Counted from the stretch's first letter, positions 54,440-63,263 are shown. The stretch is DNA of 64,000 bases from Leptotrichia sp. HSP-536 (GCF_041199985.1 NZ_CP165647.1:1984001-2048000); one strand, 5' to 3'. Notes: generated from the letters alone by a model not told the origin. A program made the numbers and translations.

Positions 54440-54494
54440 TTGACAAATTTTCAAAAATAGGGTAAAATCGAAATATAAAGAAACTAAATGAAAC
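54440..54494 (+). promoter_or_regulatory. pflA-pflD promoter with DeoR-type operator
   Basis: TTGACA (54440-54445), 17 bp, TAAAAT (54463-54468), then ATCGAAATATAAAGAAAC and TAAATGAAAC (54467-54494). Matches the transaldolase operator at 22 or more of 28 positions by eye and at the same distance from the -10. One repressor probably controls both. Confidence 0.7.
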
Positions 54495-54533
54495 TTTAAA
54501 TTGTTTTTCAAAAGGAAAAGAGGTGTAAAGGAT

Positions 54534-55352
54534 ATGAGAGCTTTAGTTACAGATATTGAAAGGGGAGCTACGTTTGATGGACCAGGAATTAGAACAGTTG
54601 TGTATTTTAAGGGATGTCCGCTTAGATGTCTGTGGTGCTCTAATCCTGAAACACAAAAGTTAGAAAATGAATTTTGGGACTACGACGGCTCCCTTTACAA
54701 AGGTAAACAAACTGGGTGTTCTAATTGTCTCGTTGCAAATGCTTTAAAACAGGTTGCAAAAGATATGACGCTGGAGGAAGTTTTTAAAATTGTAATGAAG
54801 GATGAAACTTTTTATAGGAATTCTGGTGGCGGAGTTACTTTAAGTGGTGGAGAAGTGCTTGTAAATTCAGCATTTGCGATAAAACTTTTTGAAAAATTAA
54901 AAGACGAGTATGTTAATACGGCGATAGAAACTACTGGATATGGAAGTTACAGAGAGCTTGAAAAATTGGCAAAGTTGACAGATACAATTTTATTTGACAT
55001 AAAGCATATGGATAGCGGAAAACATAAAAAATATACCGCTGTTTCAAATGAAATAATTTTAGAAAATCTTACAAAACTTTCCAAATGGCACAAAAAAATT
55101 ATTATGAGATTCCCATTTATAAAAGGGATAAATGATGATGATGAAAACATTCATAAAACAGCAAAATTCCTAAAAAATTTGAATTTGCTTGAAGTAAACA
55201 TTCTTCCCTATCACACAATGGGACTCGAAAAATACAAAAAATTAGGACGAAAATATCCGATGGAAACGTTAAAAAAACATACGCAGGCTGAACTGGATAA
55301 TGCTTTGAACATAATGAAAAGTTACGGTTTGCAGGCAAAATTAAATGGATAA
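54534..55352 (+). CDS. Glycyl-radical enzyme activating enzyme (radical SAM)
   Basis: 272 aa from ATG 54534 (AGAGGT upstream; the family start is 'RALVTDIERGATFDGPGIRT'). Radical SAM cluster CPLRCLWC (CxxxCxxC) near 31-38; 'SGGGVTLSGGEVL' and 'DIKHMDSGKHKKYT' are PflA-type motifs. The usual two-cluster ferredoxin insert is reduced to one 'TGCSNC' remnant. It generates the glycyl radical on the enzyme encoded 52 bp downstream. pflA/pflC/ybiY-like. Confidence 0.92.
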   Translation: MRALVTDIERGATFDGPGIRTVVYFKGCPLRCLWCSNPETQKLENEFWDYDGSLYKGKQTGCSNCLVANALKQVAKDMTLEEVFKIVMKDETFYRNSGGGVTLSGGEVLVNSAFAIKLFEKLKDEYVNTAIETTGYGSYRELEKLAKLTDTILFDIKHMDSGKHKKYTAVSNEIILENLTKLSKWHKKIIMRFPFIKGINDDDENIHKTAKFLKNLNLLEVNILPYHTMGLEKYKKLGRKYPMETLKKHTQAELDNALNIMKSYGLQAKLNG

Positions 55353-55404
55353 TATAAAAATTAAAAATAAATAAAAACGATAAAATATATTGGAGGGAAA
55401 AGCA

Positions 55405-57807
55405 ATGAGAGAATTTGTTTTAAAAAGTGAAAGAATAAAAAAATTAAGAGAATCGGCTTTATCAAAATTTCCTGGAGTTAGTGTTGAGAGAGGAAGACTT
55501 TTGACGAAAGCATATAAAGAACATGAAGGAAAATCGAAATATCTTGTTCGAGCTTATGCAGTTAAAGAGATTTTGGAAAATATGACAATTTACATAAAAG
55601 ATGGGGAACTTATTGTAGGAAATCAGTCTGTTGATGAAAGAACAGCTCCGCTTTTCCCTGAATATGCAGTTGATTGGATTGTAGATGAAATCAAGGAAAA
55701 AGGGAATTTTGACCACAGAGATGGAGATAAATTTAGAATTCCTGAAGAAGAAATACCTGAATTGCTTGAAATTTGTGAATGGTGGCGAGGAAAAACGTTA
55801 AAAGATAAAGCTCATGCACAAATGCCAAAAGAAATAAAAGAGGCTGGAATTGTAAAAATTATTCACGGGGAAGGAAATATGACTTCTGGGGACGGACATA
55901 TTGTGCCAGATTTCAAAAAAGTTTTGACAAAAGGGTTAAAAGGTGTAATTGAAGAGGCTAAGGCTTCTATGGAAAAGGTAGATATTACTGTTTATGGCGG
56001 ATACAATAAAATTGATTTTTTGAAGGCGGTGCAAATTGTGGCACAGGCAACTATTGACTTTGCTCATAGATTTGCAAATTTGGCAAAGGAGCTTGCTGAA
56101 AAGGAAACAGATCCTCAAAGAAAAGAAGAATTACTTCAAATTGAAAAAAATTGTCTAAACGTACCTGAAAATCCTGCTAAGACATTCTGGGAAGGGGTAC
56201 AGGCAATCTGGTTTATTCATTTAGTAATTCAGATTGAAAGTAATGGACATTCAGCTTCTCTTGGAAGAGTGGACCAATATTTGTATCCATTGTATAAAAA
56301 AGATGTACTGGAAGGAGATTTAGACAGAGAATTTGCAAAAGAAATGCTGCAATGTTTGTGGGTAAAACTTTACTCTGTAATAAAAGTCCGTTCAACTTCG
56401 CATTCTGGTTATGGTGCAGGTTATCCAACTTATCAAAATGTTACAATAGGAGGATCAACTCCAAGCGGAAAAGATTCTACAAATGAATTAAGCTATCTGA
56501 TTTTAGAAAGTGTCGGAGAAAATAAACTTACACAGCCAAACCTGTCAGCAAGATTTCACATAAATTCTCCAGAAAAATTCATTAGAAAATGTGCCGAAGT
56601 AGCTGCGACAGGTTACGGAATGCCTGCAATGCACACAGATGAAATAATAGTTCCTGCATTGCTTAATAAAGGAGTGAAAATTGAGGATGCCTACAATTAT
56701 TCAATGGTAGGATGTGTAGAAGTGGCTGTTCCCGGAAAATGGGGTTACAGATGTACTGGAATGACTTTCCTGAACTTTGTAAAAGCAACTGAGCTTGTGT
56801 TAAACGACGGTTATGATGCCAGAACTGGACTTCAATTATTAAAAGCAGGGAAACTGACTGACTATGAAACTTATGAGGATTTATGGGAAGCATGGAAAAA
56901 ATATATGAAACACTATACAAAACTGTCTGTTGCACTTGATGCATTGTCTGATACACATTTAGAAGATTTCCCTGATATTTTATTATCAAGCCTTGTTGAT
57001 GACTGTATTGGAAGAGGACTTTCTGCAAAAGAAGGAGGAGCTGTTTACGACATTATTTCAGGACTTCAAGTTGGAATTGCAAATGCCGCAAATTCACTTT
57101 ATGCACTAAAAACTACTGTTTTTGATAATCAAATCCTAACAAAAGAAGAAGTTTACAATGCTCTACAAACAAACTATGAAGGTGAAAATGGGGAAAGAAT
57201 CAGAAAAATATTATTAGAAGTGCCTAAATACGGTAATGATATTGATGAAGTGGATGAATTTGCTACAAACATCTACTGGACATATATTGATGAAATTCAG
57301 AAATATCATAACACAAGATACGGAAGAGGACCAATAAACGGTGGTTACGGAGTTTCAACATCTGGAATTTCTTCAAATGTTCCAATGGGAACAGTGAGCG
57401 GTGCAACTCCAGACGGAAGATACGCTTATACTCCTGCAGCAGAAGGAGGTTCTCCAACTCAGGGAACTGACACAAACGGTCCTACAGCAGTATTAAATTC
57501 TGTAAATAAATTGCCAACTCTGATGATTACAGGTGGACAGTTATTAAATCAAAAATATTCACCAGAATTGGTAAATACTCCAGAACAGTTTGAAAAATTT
57601 GTAAATGTAATAAAATCATTTATAAGTTCAAAAGGATGGCATATTCAATTTAACATTATTTCAGGAAAAACATTGAAACAGGCACAGGTTGAACCTGAAA
57701 AACATAGAGATATTATCGTAAGAGTGGCTGGATACTGTGCTCAATTTGTTACACTTGACAGAACTACACAAAATGATATTATTTCAAGAACTGAACAAAG
57801 AATATAA
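55405..57807 (+). CDS. Glycyl-radical enzyme, PflD/YbiW-like
   Basis: 800 aa from ATG 55405 with RBS GGAGGG; an upstream TTG lies within that RBS. Catalytic Cys437 in 'MVGCVEVAVPGKWG', a single Cys with Glu two residues on, as in dehydratase-type glycyl-radical enzymes and unlike the Cys-Cys of true pyruvate formate-lyase. Radical Gly776 in 'RVAGYCAQFVTLD'. So although often labelled formate acetyltransferase, a dehydratase or lyase on another substrate is more likely. Oxygen-sensitive, cytoplasmic. Genes for its activase, a transaldolase and two DeoR regulators surround it. Confidence 0.93.
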   Translation: MREFVLKSERIKKLRESALSKFPGVSVERGRLLTKAYKEHEGKSKYLVRAYAVKEILENMTIYIKDGELIVGNQSVDERTAPLFPEYAVDWIVDEIKEKGNFDHRDGDKFRIPEEEIPELLEICEWWRGKTLKDKAHAQMPKEIKEAGIVKIIHGEGNMTSGDGHIVPDFKKVLTKGLKGVIEEAKASMEKVDITVYGGYNKIDFLKAVQIVAQATIDFAHRFANLAKELAEKETDPQRKEELLQIEKNCLNVPENPAKTFWEGVQAIWFIHLVIQIESNGHSASLGRVDQYLYPLYKKDVLEGDLDREFAKEMLQCLWVKLYSVIKVRSTSHSGYGAGYPTYQNVTIGGSTPSGKDSTNELSYLILESVGENKLTQPNLSARFHINSPEKFIRKCAEVAATGYGMPAMHTDEIIVPALLNKGVKIEDAYNYSMVGCVEVAVPGKWGYRCTGMTFLNFVKATELVLNDGYDARTGLQLLKAGKLTDYETYEDLWEAWKKYMKHYTKLSVALDALSDTHLEDFPDILLSSLVDDCIGRGLSAKEGGAVYDIISGLQVGIANAANSLYALKTTVFDNQILTKEEVYNALQTNYEGENGERIRKILLEVPKYGNDIDEVDEFATNIYWTYIDEIQKYHNTRYGRGPINGGYGVSTSGISSNVPMGTVSGATPDGRYAYTPAAEGGSPTQGTDTNGPTAVLNSVNKLPTLMITGGQLLNQKYSPELVNTPEQFEKFVNVIKSFISSKGWHIQFNIISGKTLKQAQVEPEKHRDIIVRVAGYCAQFVTLDRTTQNDIISRTEQRI

Positions 57808-57855
57808 ATATTTATCCTTTTAGATAAACTTCTAAAATAAATTTTCTCTTTACTG

Positions 57856-57891
57856 CAAGGGGCTGGTAATTTTAAGCTCCTTGTATTTTTA
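57856..57891 (+). terminator. Terminator of the glycyl-radical operon
   Basis: CAAGGGGCT ... AGCTCCTTG followed by TATTTTTATAG, 48 bp after the stop. It is the CAAGG-type hairpin with the best T-run of the set. Confidence 0.65.
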
Positions 57892-57911
57892 TAGTTTTTC
57901 AGTAGTTTCAA

Positions 57912-57939
57912 GATAAAAAAAGAGGCATTTGCCCCCTTC
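57912..57939 (-). terminator. Terminator of the DeoR gene at 57945
   Basis: On the minus strand AGGGGGC-AAAT-GCCTCTT with two G-U pairs, then TTTTTT, directly after the stop codon. It faces the pflD terminator. Confidence 0.7.
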
Positions 57940-57944
57940 CTTGC

Positions 57945-58703
57945 TCAAATACATTCAATTCCTATTTTTTCATACTCTTTCAATATCTCTTCTGATACGC
58001 TCTTATCTGTTATAATAGTTGTAACATCTGTCATATCACATACTTTATAAGGCATTATTACATTAAATTTATTTGGTATAATTAACGTCACAACTCTGCT
58101 TGAAGACTTTATAAACTGACGTTTTACACTGACTTCCTTTTCATAAGGGCTTGTTATTCCCATAAGTGGATGAATTGCGTAAGCTCCCATAAAACAAATA
58201 TCCGGATAATATTCCCTTATCTGCTCCACCGCCAAATTTCCCACATTGGTCATAATCTTTTGAAATAGATTCCCTCCAACCATTATTATTTCTATATTTT
58301 TATGATTAGAAAGTTCACTTGCTATAGTAAGGCTATTTGTAATTACTGTTAATGATAAATTTACAGGAATTGCCCTTGCAAGCTGTAAATTTGTAGTACT
58401 TCCATCTATTGCCACTAACTGTTCATCTTTTAGAAGTTTTACACCTTTCAATGCCAGTTCATATTTTAATTCAGGCTCAAAATTTTCCCTTTCTGTGTAG
58501 TTCAAAGCATATCTGTTTAAAGGCAGCGCTCCTCCAAAAACTCTTTTTAACAGTCCCTTTGAATCCATTTCAGCGAGATCTCTTCTTATCGTATCTTCAG
58601 AAACCGACAAATCAATCGCAAGTTCTCCAACTACAACTTTACCTTTGTTATTAAGTTTCATTAAAATTATATCCTGTCTTTCATTTTTAAGCATTTTTAT
58701 CAT
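57945..58703 (-). CDS. DeoR-family regulator next to the glycyl-radical operon
   Basis: 252 aa from ATG 58703 (MIKMLKNERQ; an ATG 9 bp later is possible). DeoR HTH 'VVGELAIDLSVSEDTIRRDL' near 25-45 and 'LLKRVFGGALPL'; DeoRC sensor domain with 'IDGSTTNLQLARAI' and 'TNSLTIASEL'. Clearly different from the duplicated DeoR pair. Convergent with pflD, so a local regulator of that operon or of the shared operators is likely but unproven. Confidence 0.88.
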   Translation of the reverse strand: MIKMLKNERQDIILMKLNNKGKVVVGELAIDLSVSEDTIRRDLAEMDSKGLLKRVFGGALPLNRYALNYTERENFEPELKYELALKGVKLLKDEQLVAIDGSTTNLQLARAIPVNLSLTVITNSLTIASELSNHKNIEIIMVGGNLFQKIMTNVGNLAVEQIREYYPDICFMGAYAIHPLMGITSPYEKEVSVKRQFIKSSSRVVTLIIPNKFNVIMPYKVCDMTDVTTIITDKSVSEEILKEYEKIGIECI

Positions 58704-58782
58704 ATCCAATCTTTATATTATTTTTTTATTCTATCGAATATTAGAAACTTTTTCAAGAAAAACTTTTTATAAATTTTAATTA

Positions 58783-58933
58783 GGGCGTGTCTGAAAACTC
58801 AAAATCTATGTTATTTTTAATGTTTTTTTGATTTTATAAATTATACAAATTACGATAAAATCAGTATTTATTATTTTTGATTTTAGAAAAATTTGTTAAA
58901 AATTCATCATTTTGAGAGTTTTCAGACAGACCC
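58783..58933 (+). mobile_element. 151-bp MITE with IS5/IS427 ends, copy 1
   Basis: Starts GGGCGTGTCTGAAAACTC, sharing about its first 41 bp with the left end of the IS at 50043 apart from a few mismatches. Ends in the inverted match GAGTTTTCAGACAGACCC. Flanked by TA on both sides. No coding capacity. Nearly identical to 63025-63175 and in the same orientation. It could be mobilised by the related transposase. Confidence 0.88.
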
Positions 58934-58957
58934 TAGATAAATAGATTATAATAAAAC

Positions 58958-59060
58958 TACTTTAAAACTGAATTTAGAAGTTATGGTATACTTATATTTA
59001 ATTTTTATTGATTCAATTTTAAAGGAGTTCGAGAACACTTAAAAAATATTAAATTATTCT
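58958..59060. repeat. Dispersed imperfect-palindrome repeat, copy R4
   Basis: TTTAAAACTGAATTTAGAAG, TTATGGTATACTTATATT, a TAATTTTTATTGATTCAA core and TTTTAAAGGAGTT. It lies about 60 bp upstream of the nucleotidase pseudogene. Apart from this and the MITE, the 58704-59121 gap shows nothing. Confidence 0.4.
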
Positions 59061-59121
59061 TGATTTTAAAAAAAATTAGGATATCATTATATAGACAAAT
59101 AAAAACTTATAAGGAGAAAAC

Positions 59122-60602
59122 ATGAAAAAATTAATTTTATTAGGATTAGCAACAGCTATAAGCATATCAGCTATGGGAGCAACTAGAAAAAAAACAGCTT
59201 CAAAAAACAGACTTTCAGCTAAAACATTGGAGTTAAATTTAATCCACATTAATAATCACCATTCACATCTTGAAGAAGAAAAAATGGACTTAGTTCTTAA
59301 CGGGAAAAAAGTTACCGTCAATGTTGGTGGAATGCCAAGAATGATTCAAAGAATAGCAGATTTAAAAAAATCTAGTAAAAATAATCTAGTGTTGCACGCA
59401 GGAGATGCTCTTTCTGGAACATTATATTACACTCTGTTTAAAGGAAAAGCTGATGCGGCACTTATGAATGTAGGACATTTTGATTTGTTTGCTTTAGGAA
59501 ATCATGAATTTGATGATGGTAATACCGTCTTAAAAAACTTTCTTGATGAATTGAAAATACCGGTAGTTTCAGCGAATGTTGTTCCTGATAAAGGAAGTAT
59601 ATTGGAAGGAAAATGGACTCCTTATGTAATTAAAAAAATAGATGGACAGGTGGTTGCCAGTTGGATTAGATGTAGTAGGAAAAACTATTGAATCTTCAAG
59701 TCCAGGAAAAGATATAAAATTCCATGATGAAGTTGAAACAGCTAAAAAAATGGTAGCAGAACTTAAAGCAAAAGGACTTAACAAGATAATTTTCTTATCA
59801 CACGCAGGATATGAAAAAAATCTTGAAATTGCTGAAAAAGTTTCGGGAATAGATTGATTATTACAGGAGATACTCACTATCTATTGGGAGAAAGTTATAA
59901 AGAATATGGATTAAAGCCTGTTGCAGAATATCCTAAAAAAATAATGTCTCCAGCAGGAGAACCTGTATATGTTGCAGAAGCATGGTGTTACTCACACATG
60001 GTTGGAAATATAAAAGTTAAATTTAATGATAAAGGCGTAATAACTGAACTAAAAGCAGAGCCTACGATAGTTATTGGTGATGACTTGTTTGAAGTAAAAA
60101 ATGATAAAGGTGAAAGTAGTCAACTTCAAGGAAAAGAAAGAGAAAACATTATCAAATATGTAAATAGCCGTAAAGATATAAAATTTGTTAAAGAAGACCC
60201 TACTGCTCAAAAGGTGCTCGCAAGATATAAAGCAGAAAAAAATGAACTAGGTAAAAAAGAAATAGGAAATATAACACAAGAAATTCCTGGTGGATCAGCA
60301 AACAGAATTCCTAATGATAAAAATCCTGAAGGATCTTTAGCTACAACGCTTGTATCTGAAACAGTTCTACGTATGCTTAAAAATATGGGAACAGGGAATA
60401 TTGATATAGTAATAATGAATTCAGGAGAAACAAGAATATCTTTAACTCCAGGAAAAATTTCATATTTGGTAAAATTACTTCAACTCCTGGAAGAGAAGGA
60501 GTAAATACACATTTAGGTGTTGAAACATCATTTATAAACTATGTTAAAGAGAAAAAATCAGTTGGAAGACCTGAATCTTCAAATGTAAAATTCAAATATT
60601 AA
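59122..60602 (+). pseudogene. UshA/NadN-like periplasmic 5'-nucleotidase, decayed
   Basis: Starts with signal peptide MKKLILLGLATAISISAMGA. The metallophosphatase motif reads 'LIHINNHHSHLEE', where the family has HxNDHH, so the metal-binding Asp is Asn. 'FALGNHEFDDG' is intact. Frame breaks occur near 59660 and at 59855 (one T missing in GATTGATTATT). A third break near 60475 coincides with an internal deletion: 'MNSGETRISLTPGKISY' jumps to 'ITSTPGREGVNTHLGVETS'. Ends TAA 60602. Multiple independent lesions make this a real pseudogene, not a read error. Confidence 0.9.
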
Positions 60603-60607
60603 AAAAA

Positions 60608-60650
60608 ATAGAGACTGTCTCAAAATTTTTTTGAAATAGTCTCTTTCTTA
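60608..60650 (+). terminator. Bidirectional terminator between nucleotidase and ArsR copy B
   Basis: AGAGACTGTCTCAAAA ... TTTTGAAATAGTCTCT, then TTCTTATTTTT on the plus strand; on the minus strand the stem is followed by ATTTTTTTT. Confidence 0.7.
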
Positions 60651-61321
60651 TTTTTAAAATCAAACTCAAAAATTATCATATTTTTCCAATCATAATAACT
60701 TTTATTCAAGCTGTAAGCATGAAACCCATTATCATTCAAGGGTTTGGAAGCAAGATTTGCATAGGCACAGTTTCGTTCTCTGCAGTAAACAATTATTTCC
60801 TTGTTTCTAGGTAATTTTTTCAGATTTTCCTCAAGATTTTTCATTGGAATATTTATTGTGTTTTCTATATGGCTTGAATTAAATTCATCTTCTGGATGTA
60901 AATCTGTTATTAAAGTTTCTTTATTTTTTACCATTTTGTAAGCCTGCTCCAAAGTAATTGGACGGATTTTCATGCAGCTGTCATTAAATTCATTGTGTAT
61001 TCGCTGAATATCTGCCAATTGCTGCTCTCCTACCCCAATCAGAAGATACACCAAGTCAATTATTTGTGTATTTGCGATTTCATAAACAACATAATTCCCC
61101 TTTTTTTCGCTAATAACTAAGTTTCCATCCTTTAAAATTTATAAATGTCTTGAAGTGTTTGCAATGCTCATCCCTGTTTCATTTGAAATGCTTTCCACAG
61201 TTTTTGCTCCTTGAACTAATAAATCCAGTATTTCGATTCTTTTTTCGCTGGACAGGCATTTTCCTATTTTTGACAATCCTGAATACAGGCTATTTTTATA
61301 GTTTTCACATATTTTATTCAT
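60620..61321 (-). pseudogene. ArsR-rhodanese regulator, copy B (nonsense mutation)
   Basis: Same frame throughout, but TAA at 61141-61139 replaces the CAG of 'TSRHLQVLKD', ending translation after 60 residues within the HTH. The rhodanese loop also changed (CRERNC instead of CRGRNC). The C-terminus runs past the normal end into 'FEFDFKNKKETISKKF'. Divergent from intact trxA copy B. Regulation here would depend on copy A acting in trans. Confidence 0.88.
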
Positions 61322-61470
61322 TTAATTTAGCTCCTTTTTACTTTTTGCATTTATACCAAACCTCTTTAAAACCAAACTCAAGAATTATTATTTTAAGCTA
61401 CAAGTTTATTTAATCTTAACTGGTTGGATATTAAATTTGGATATATTTTTAAAATTTTATAATAAAAGTA

Positions 61471-61518
61471 TTGACAATTTATTTTAAATATGATAGTATT
61501 CAATTACTTGATTGAATA
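61471..61518 (+). promoter_or_regulatory. trxA-trxB promoter with ArsR-type operator, copy B
   Basis: TTGACA (61471-61476), 17 bp, TAGTAT (61494-61499), overlapped by the palindrome TATTCAAT ... ATTGAATA (61497-61518). The half-sites are identical to copy A, while the centre (TACTTG) has drifted. Confidence 0.75.
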
Positions 61519-61613
61519 GTTGATTTTCTAAAAATAGTATAACACAATTAAAAAAAAATGAACTATAAATTATAAACTTAACAAAAATAATTAAAGAAAG
61601 AGGTTGATGTAAA

Positions 61614-61925
61614 ATGGCATTAAGTTTAAATAAAGATAATTTTGAGCAAAGTATTTCAAGTGGAGTAGCTCTAGTGGATTTCTGGGCAGAATGGTGCGGA
61701 CCTTGTAAAATGCAGCTTCCTATTATTGAAGAATTTTCAAGCGAAATGGAAGGCAAAGCTACAATTGGAAAAGTAAATGTAGATGAAGAATTGGAATTGG
61801 CGCAATCTTTTGGAATCCAAAGTATTCCTACATTAATCTTATTCAAAGATGGAAAACCTGTTAAAAAATTAGTTGGATTACACTCAAAAGAATCACTTCA
61901 CAAAGAAGTAAACCAAGTATTATAA
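61614..61925 (+). CDS. trxA: Thioredoxin, copy B
   Basis: 103 aa with WCGPC near residues 30-34 and 'QSIPTLILFKDGKPV'. Start at ATG 61614 with AAAGAGG upstream. Forms a redox pair with trxB 118 bp downstream. Intact and almost identical to copy A at 48760-49071. Confidence 0.95.
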   Translation: MALSLNKDNFEQSISSGVALVDFWAEWCGPCKMQLPIIEEFSSEMEGKATIGKVNVDEELELAQSFGIQSIPTLILFKDGKPVKKLVGLHSKESLHKEVNQVL

Positions 61926-61962
61926 AAAAATAGGTTATTTAAAGATATATTTATTTATAAAA

Positions 61963-62002
61963 GAAGTCTAGCAATTGTTTTTCAATTTTGCTAGGCTTTA
62001 AT
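61963..62002 (+). terminator. Hairpin between trxA and trxB
   Basis: AGTCTAGCAATTG ... CAATTTTGCTAGGCTTT: a strong stem with a short T-run. It probably lowers trxB relative to trxA rather than blocking it, as no separate trxB promoter is evident. Confidence 0.55.
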
Positions 62003-62043
62003 AATAAATACTAATTTTAAATAAAAAAGGAATGGTGAAAAAT

Positions 62044-62979
62044 ATGTATGATTCAGTAATTATAGGTTCAGGTCCAGCAGGACTGACAGCCGCAATTTAT
62101 TTAAGCCGTGCAGGATTAAAAAACATAATTATAAATGGAATGGAGCCAGGCGGACAATTGACAACAACAACTGAAGTTGAGAATTTTCCAGGATTTCCAC
62201 AAGGAATTTCAGGACCGCAGTTAATGGAAGATATAAAGTCTCAATCTAAAAATTTTGGAACGGAATTTTTGCAGGCAGTGGTAAAAGATATAGAGAATGT
62301 TGTAACTGATAACAAAAAAACTTTTAAATTACATTTAGACAATGGAACTATTATAGAAACAAAAACTGTTATTTTGTCAACTGGAGCGAGTGCAAAATAT
62401 CTTGGAATTGAGAACGAAAAGGAAAATATTGGAAAAGGAGTGAGTGCTTGTGCCACTTGTGACGGATTTTTCTATCGTGGAAAAGATGTCGTTGTAATCG
62501 GCGGTGGAGATACTGCGATGGAAGAAGCTGTCTTTTTAACAAAATTTGCAAACAAAGTTACGATTATTAACAGAAGAGATACACTTCGCGCTTCAGTCAT
62601 TATGCAAAAAAGAGCAAGAGACAACAACAAAATCGAATGGAAATTGGACTACACTCCCAAAAAAGTGCTAGCCGATGAAAAAGTTACAGGAATAGAACTT
62701 TTAAACAATAAAACTGGAGAAATTGAAACTTTAGCAGCAGACGGAATTTTTGTTGCAATAGGAAGAACTCCAAACACAAAATTCCTTGAAGGAAAAGTAG
62801 AAATTGATGACAGAGGCTACATTGTGACAAAAGGAAAATCATCAAAAACAAACGCTTCTGGAATCTTTGCAGCGGGAGATGTTCAAGACGATAGATACCA
62901 GCAGGCAATAATTGCGGCAGGAAGCGGAGCGATTGCAGGACTTGATGTGGAAGAATATTTAAGAGAAAATAATTTATAA
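62044..62979 (+). CDS. trxB: Thioredoxin reductase, copy B (intact)
   Basis: 311 aa from ATG 62044 (GGTGAAAAAT spacing; an ATG 12 bp earlier overlaps the RBS). FAD-binding GSGPAGLTAA at 8-17, redox pair CATC ('SACATCDGFFYRG') near 135-138, NADPH-binding GGGDTAMEEA, and C-terminal 'GIFAAGDVQDDRYQQAI'. Reduces TrxA with NADPH. The 5' third is duplicated at 48335-48646. Confidence 0.96.
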   Translation: MYDSVIIGSGPAGLTAAIYLSRAGLKNIIINGMEPGGQLTTTTEVENFPGFPQGISGPQLMEDIKSQSKNFGTEFLQAVVKDIENVVTDNKKTFKLHLDNGTIIETKTVILSTGASAKYLGIENEKENIGKGVSACATCDGFFYRGKDVVVIGGGDTAMEEAVFLTKFANKVTIINRRDTLRASVIMQKRARDNNKIEWKLDYTPKKVLADEKVTGIELLNNKTGEIETLAADGIFVAIGRTPNTKFLEGKVEIDDRGYIVTKGKSSKTNASGIFAAGDVQDDRYQQAIIAAGSGAIAGLDVEEYLRENNL

Positions 62980-62991
62980 TTTTGAAAAATA

Positions 62992-63022
62992 AAAAAGAGA
63001 CTTTTAAAACGGTCTCTTTATT
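62992..63022 (+). terminator. Terminator of trxA-trxB
   Basis: AAAAGAGAC-TTTTAAAACG-GTCTCTTTATTT, 12 bp after the trxB stop and directly before MITE copy 2. Confidence 0.7.
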
Positions 63023-63024
63023 TA

Positions 63025-63175
63025 GGCTGTGTCTGAAAACTTAAAATCTATGTTATTTTTAATGTATTTTTGATTTTATAAATTACAAAAATTACGATAA
63101 AATCAGTATTTATTATTTTTGATTTTAGAAAAATTTGTTAAAAATTCATCATTTTGAGAGTTTTCAGACATGCCC
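63025..63175 (+). mobile_element. 151-bp MITE with IS5/IS427 ends, copy 2
   Basis: Starts GGCTGTGTCTGAAAACTT (two or three mismatches to copy 1) and ends GAGTTTTCAGACATGCCC. Flanked by TA on both sides. The interior ('AAAATCAGTATTTATTATTT') is almost identical to copy 1 at 58783-58933. Same orientation, so the 4.1 kb between them could be lost or moved by recombination. Confidence 0.88.
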
Positions 63176-63263
63176 TAGTTAAGTTAAATTATTTTACAGT
63201 TTTACCAAAAATATCGTTTTATTTGTTCATTCATTCTTCATACAGACTTCAATACTTCATTTT

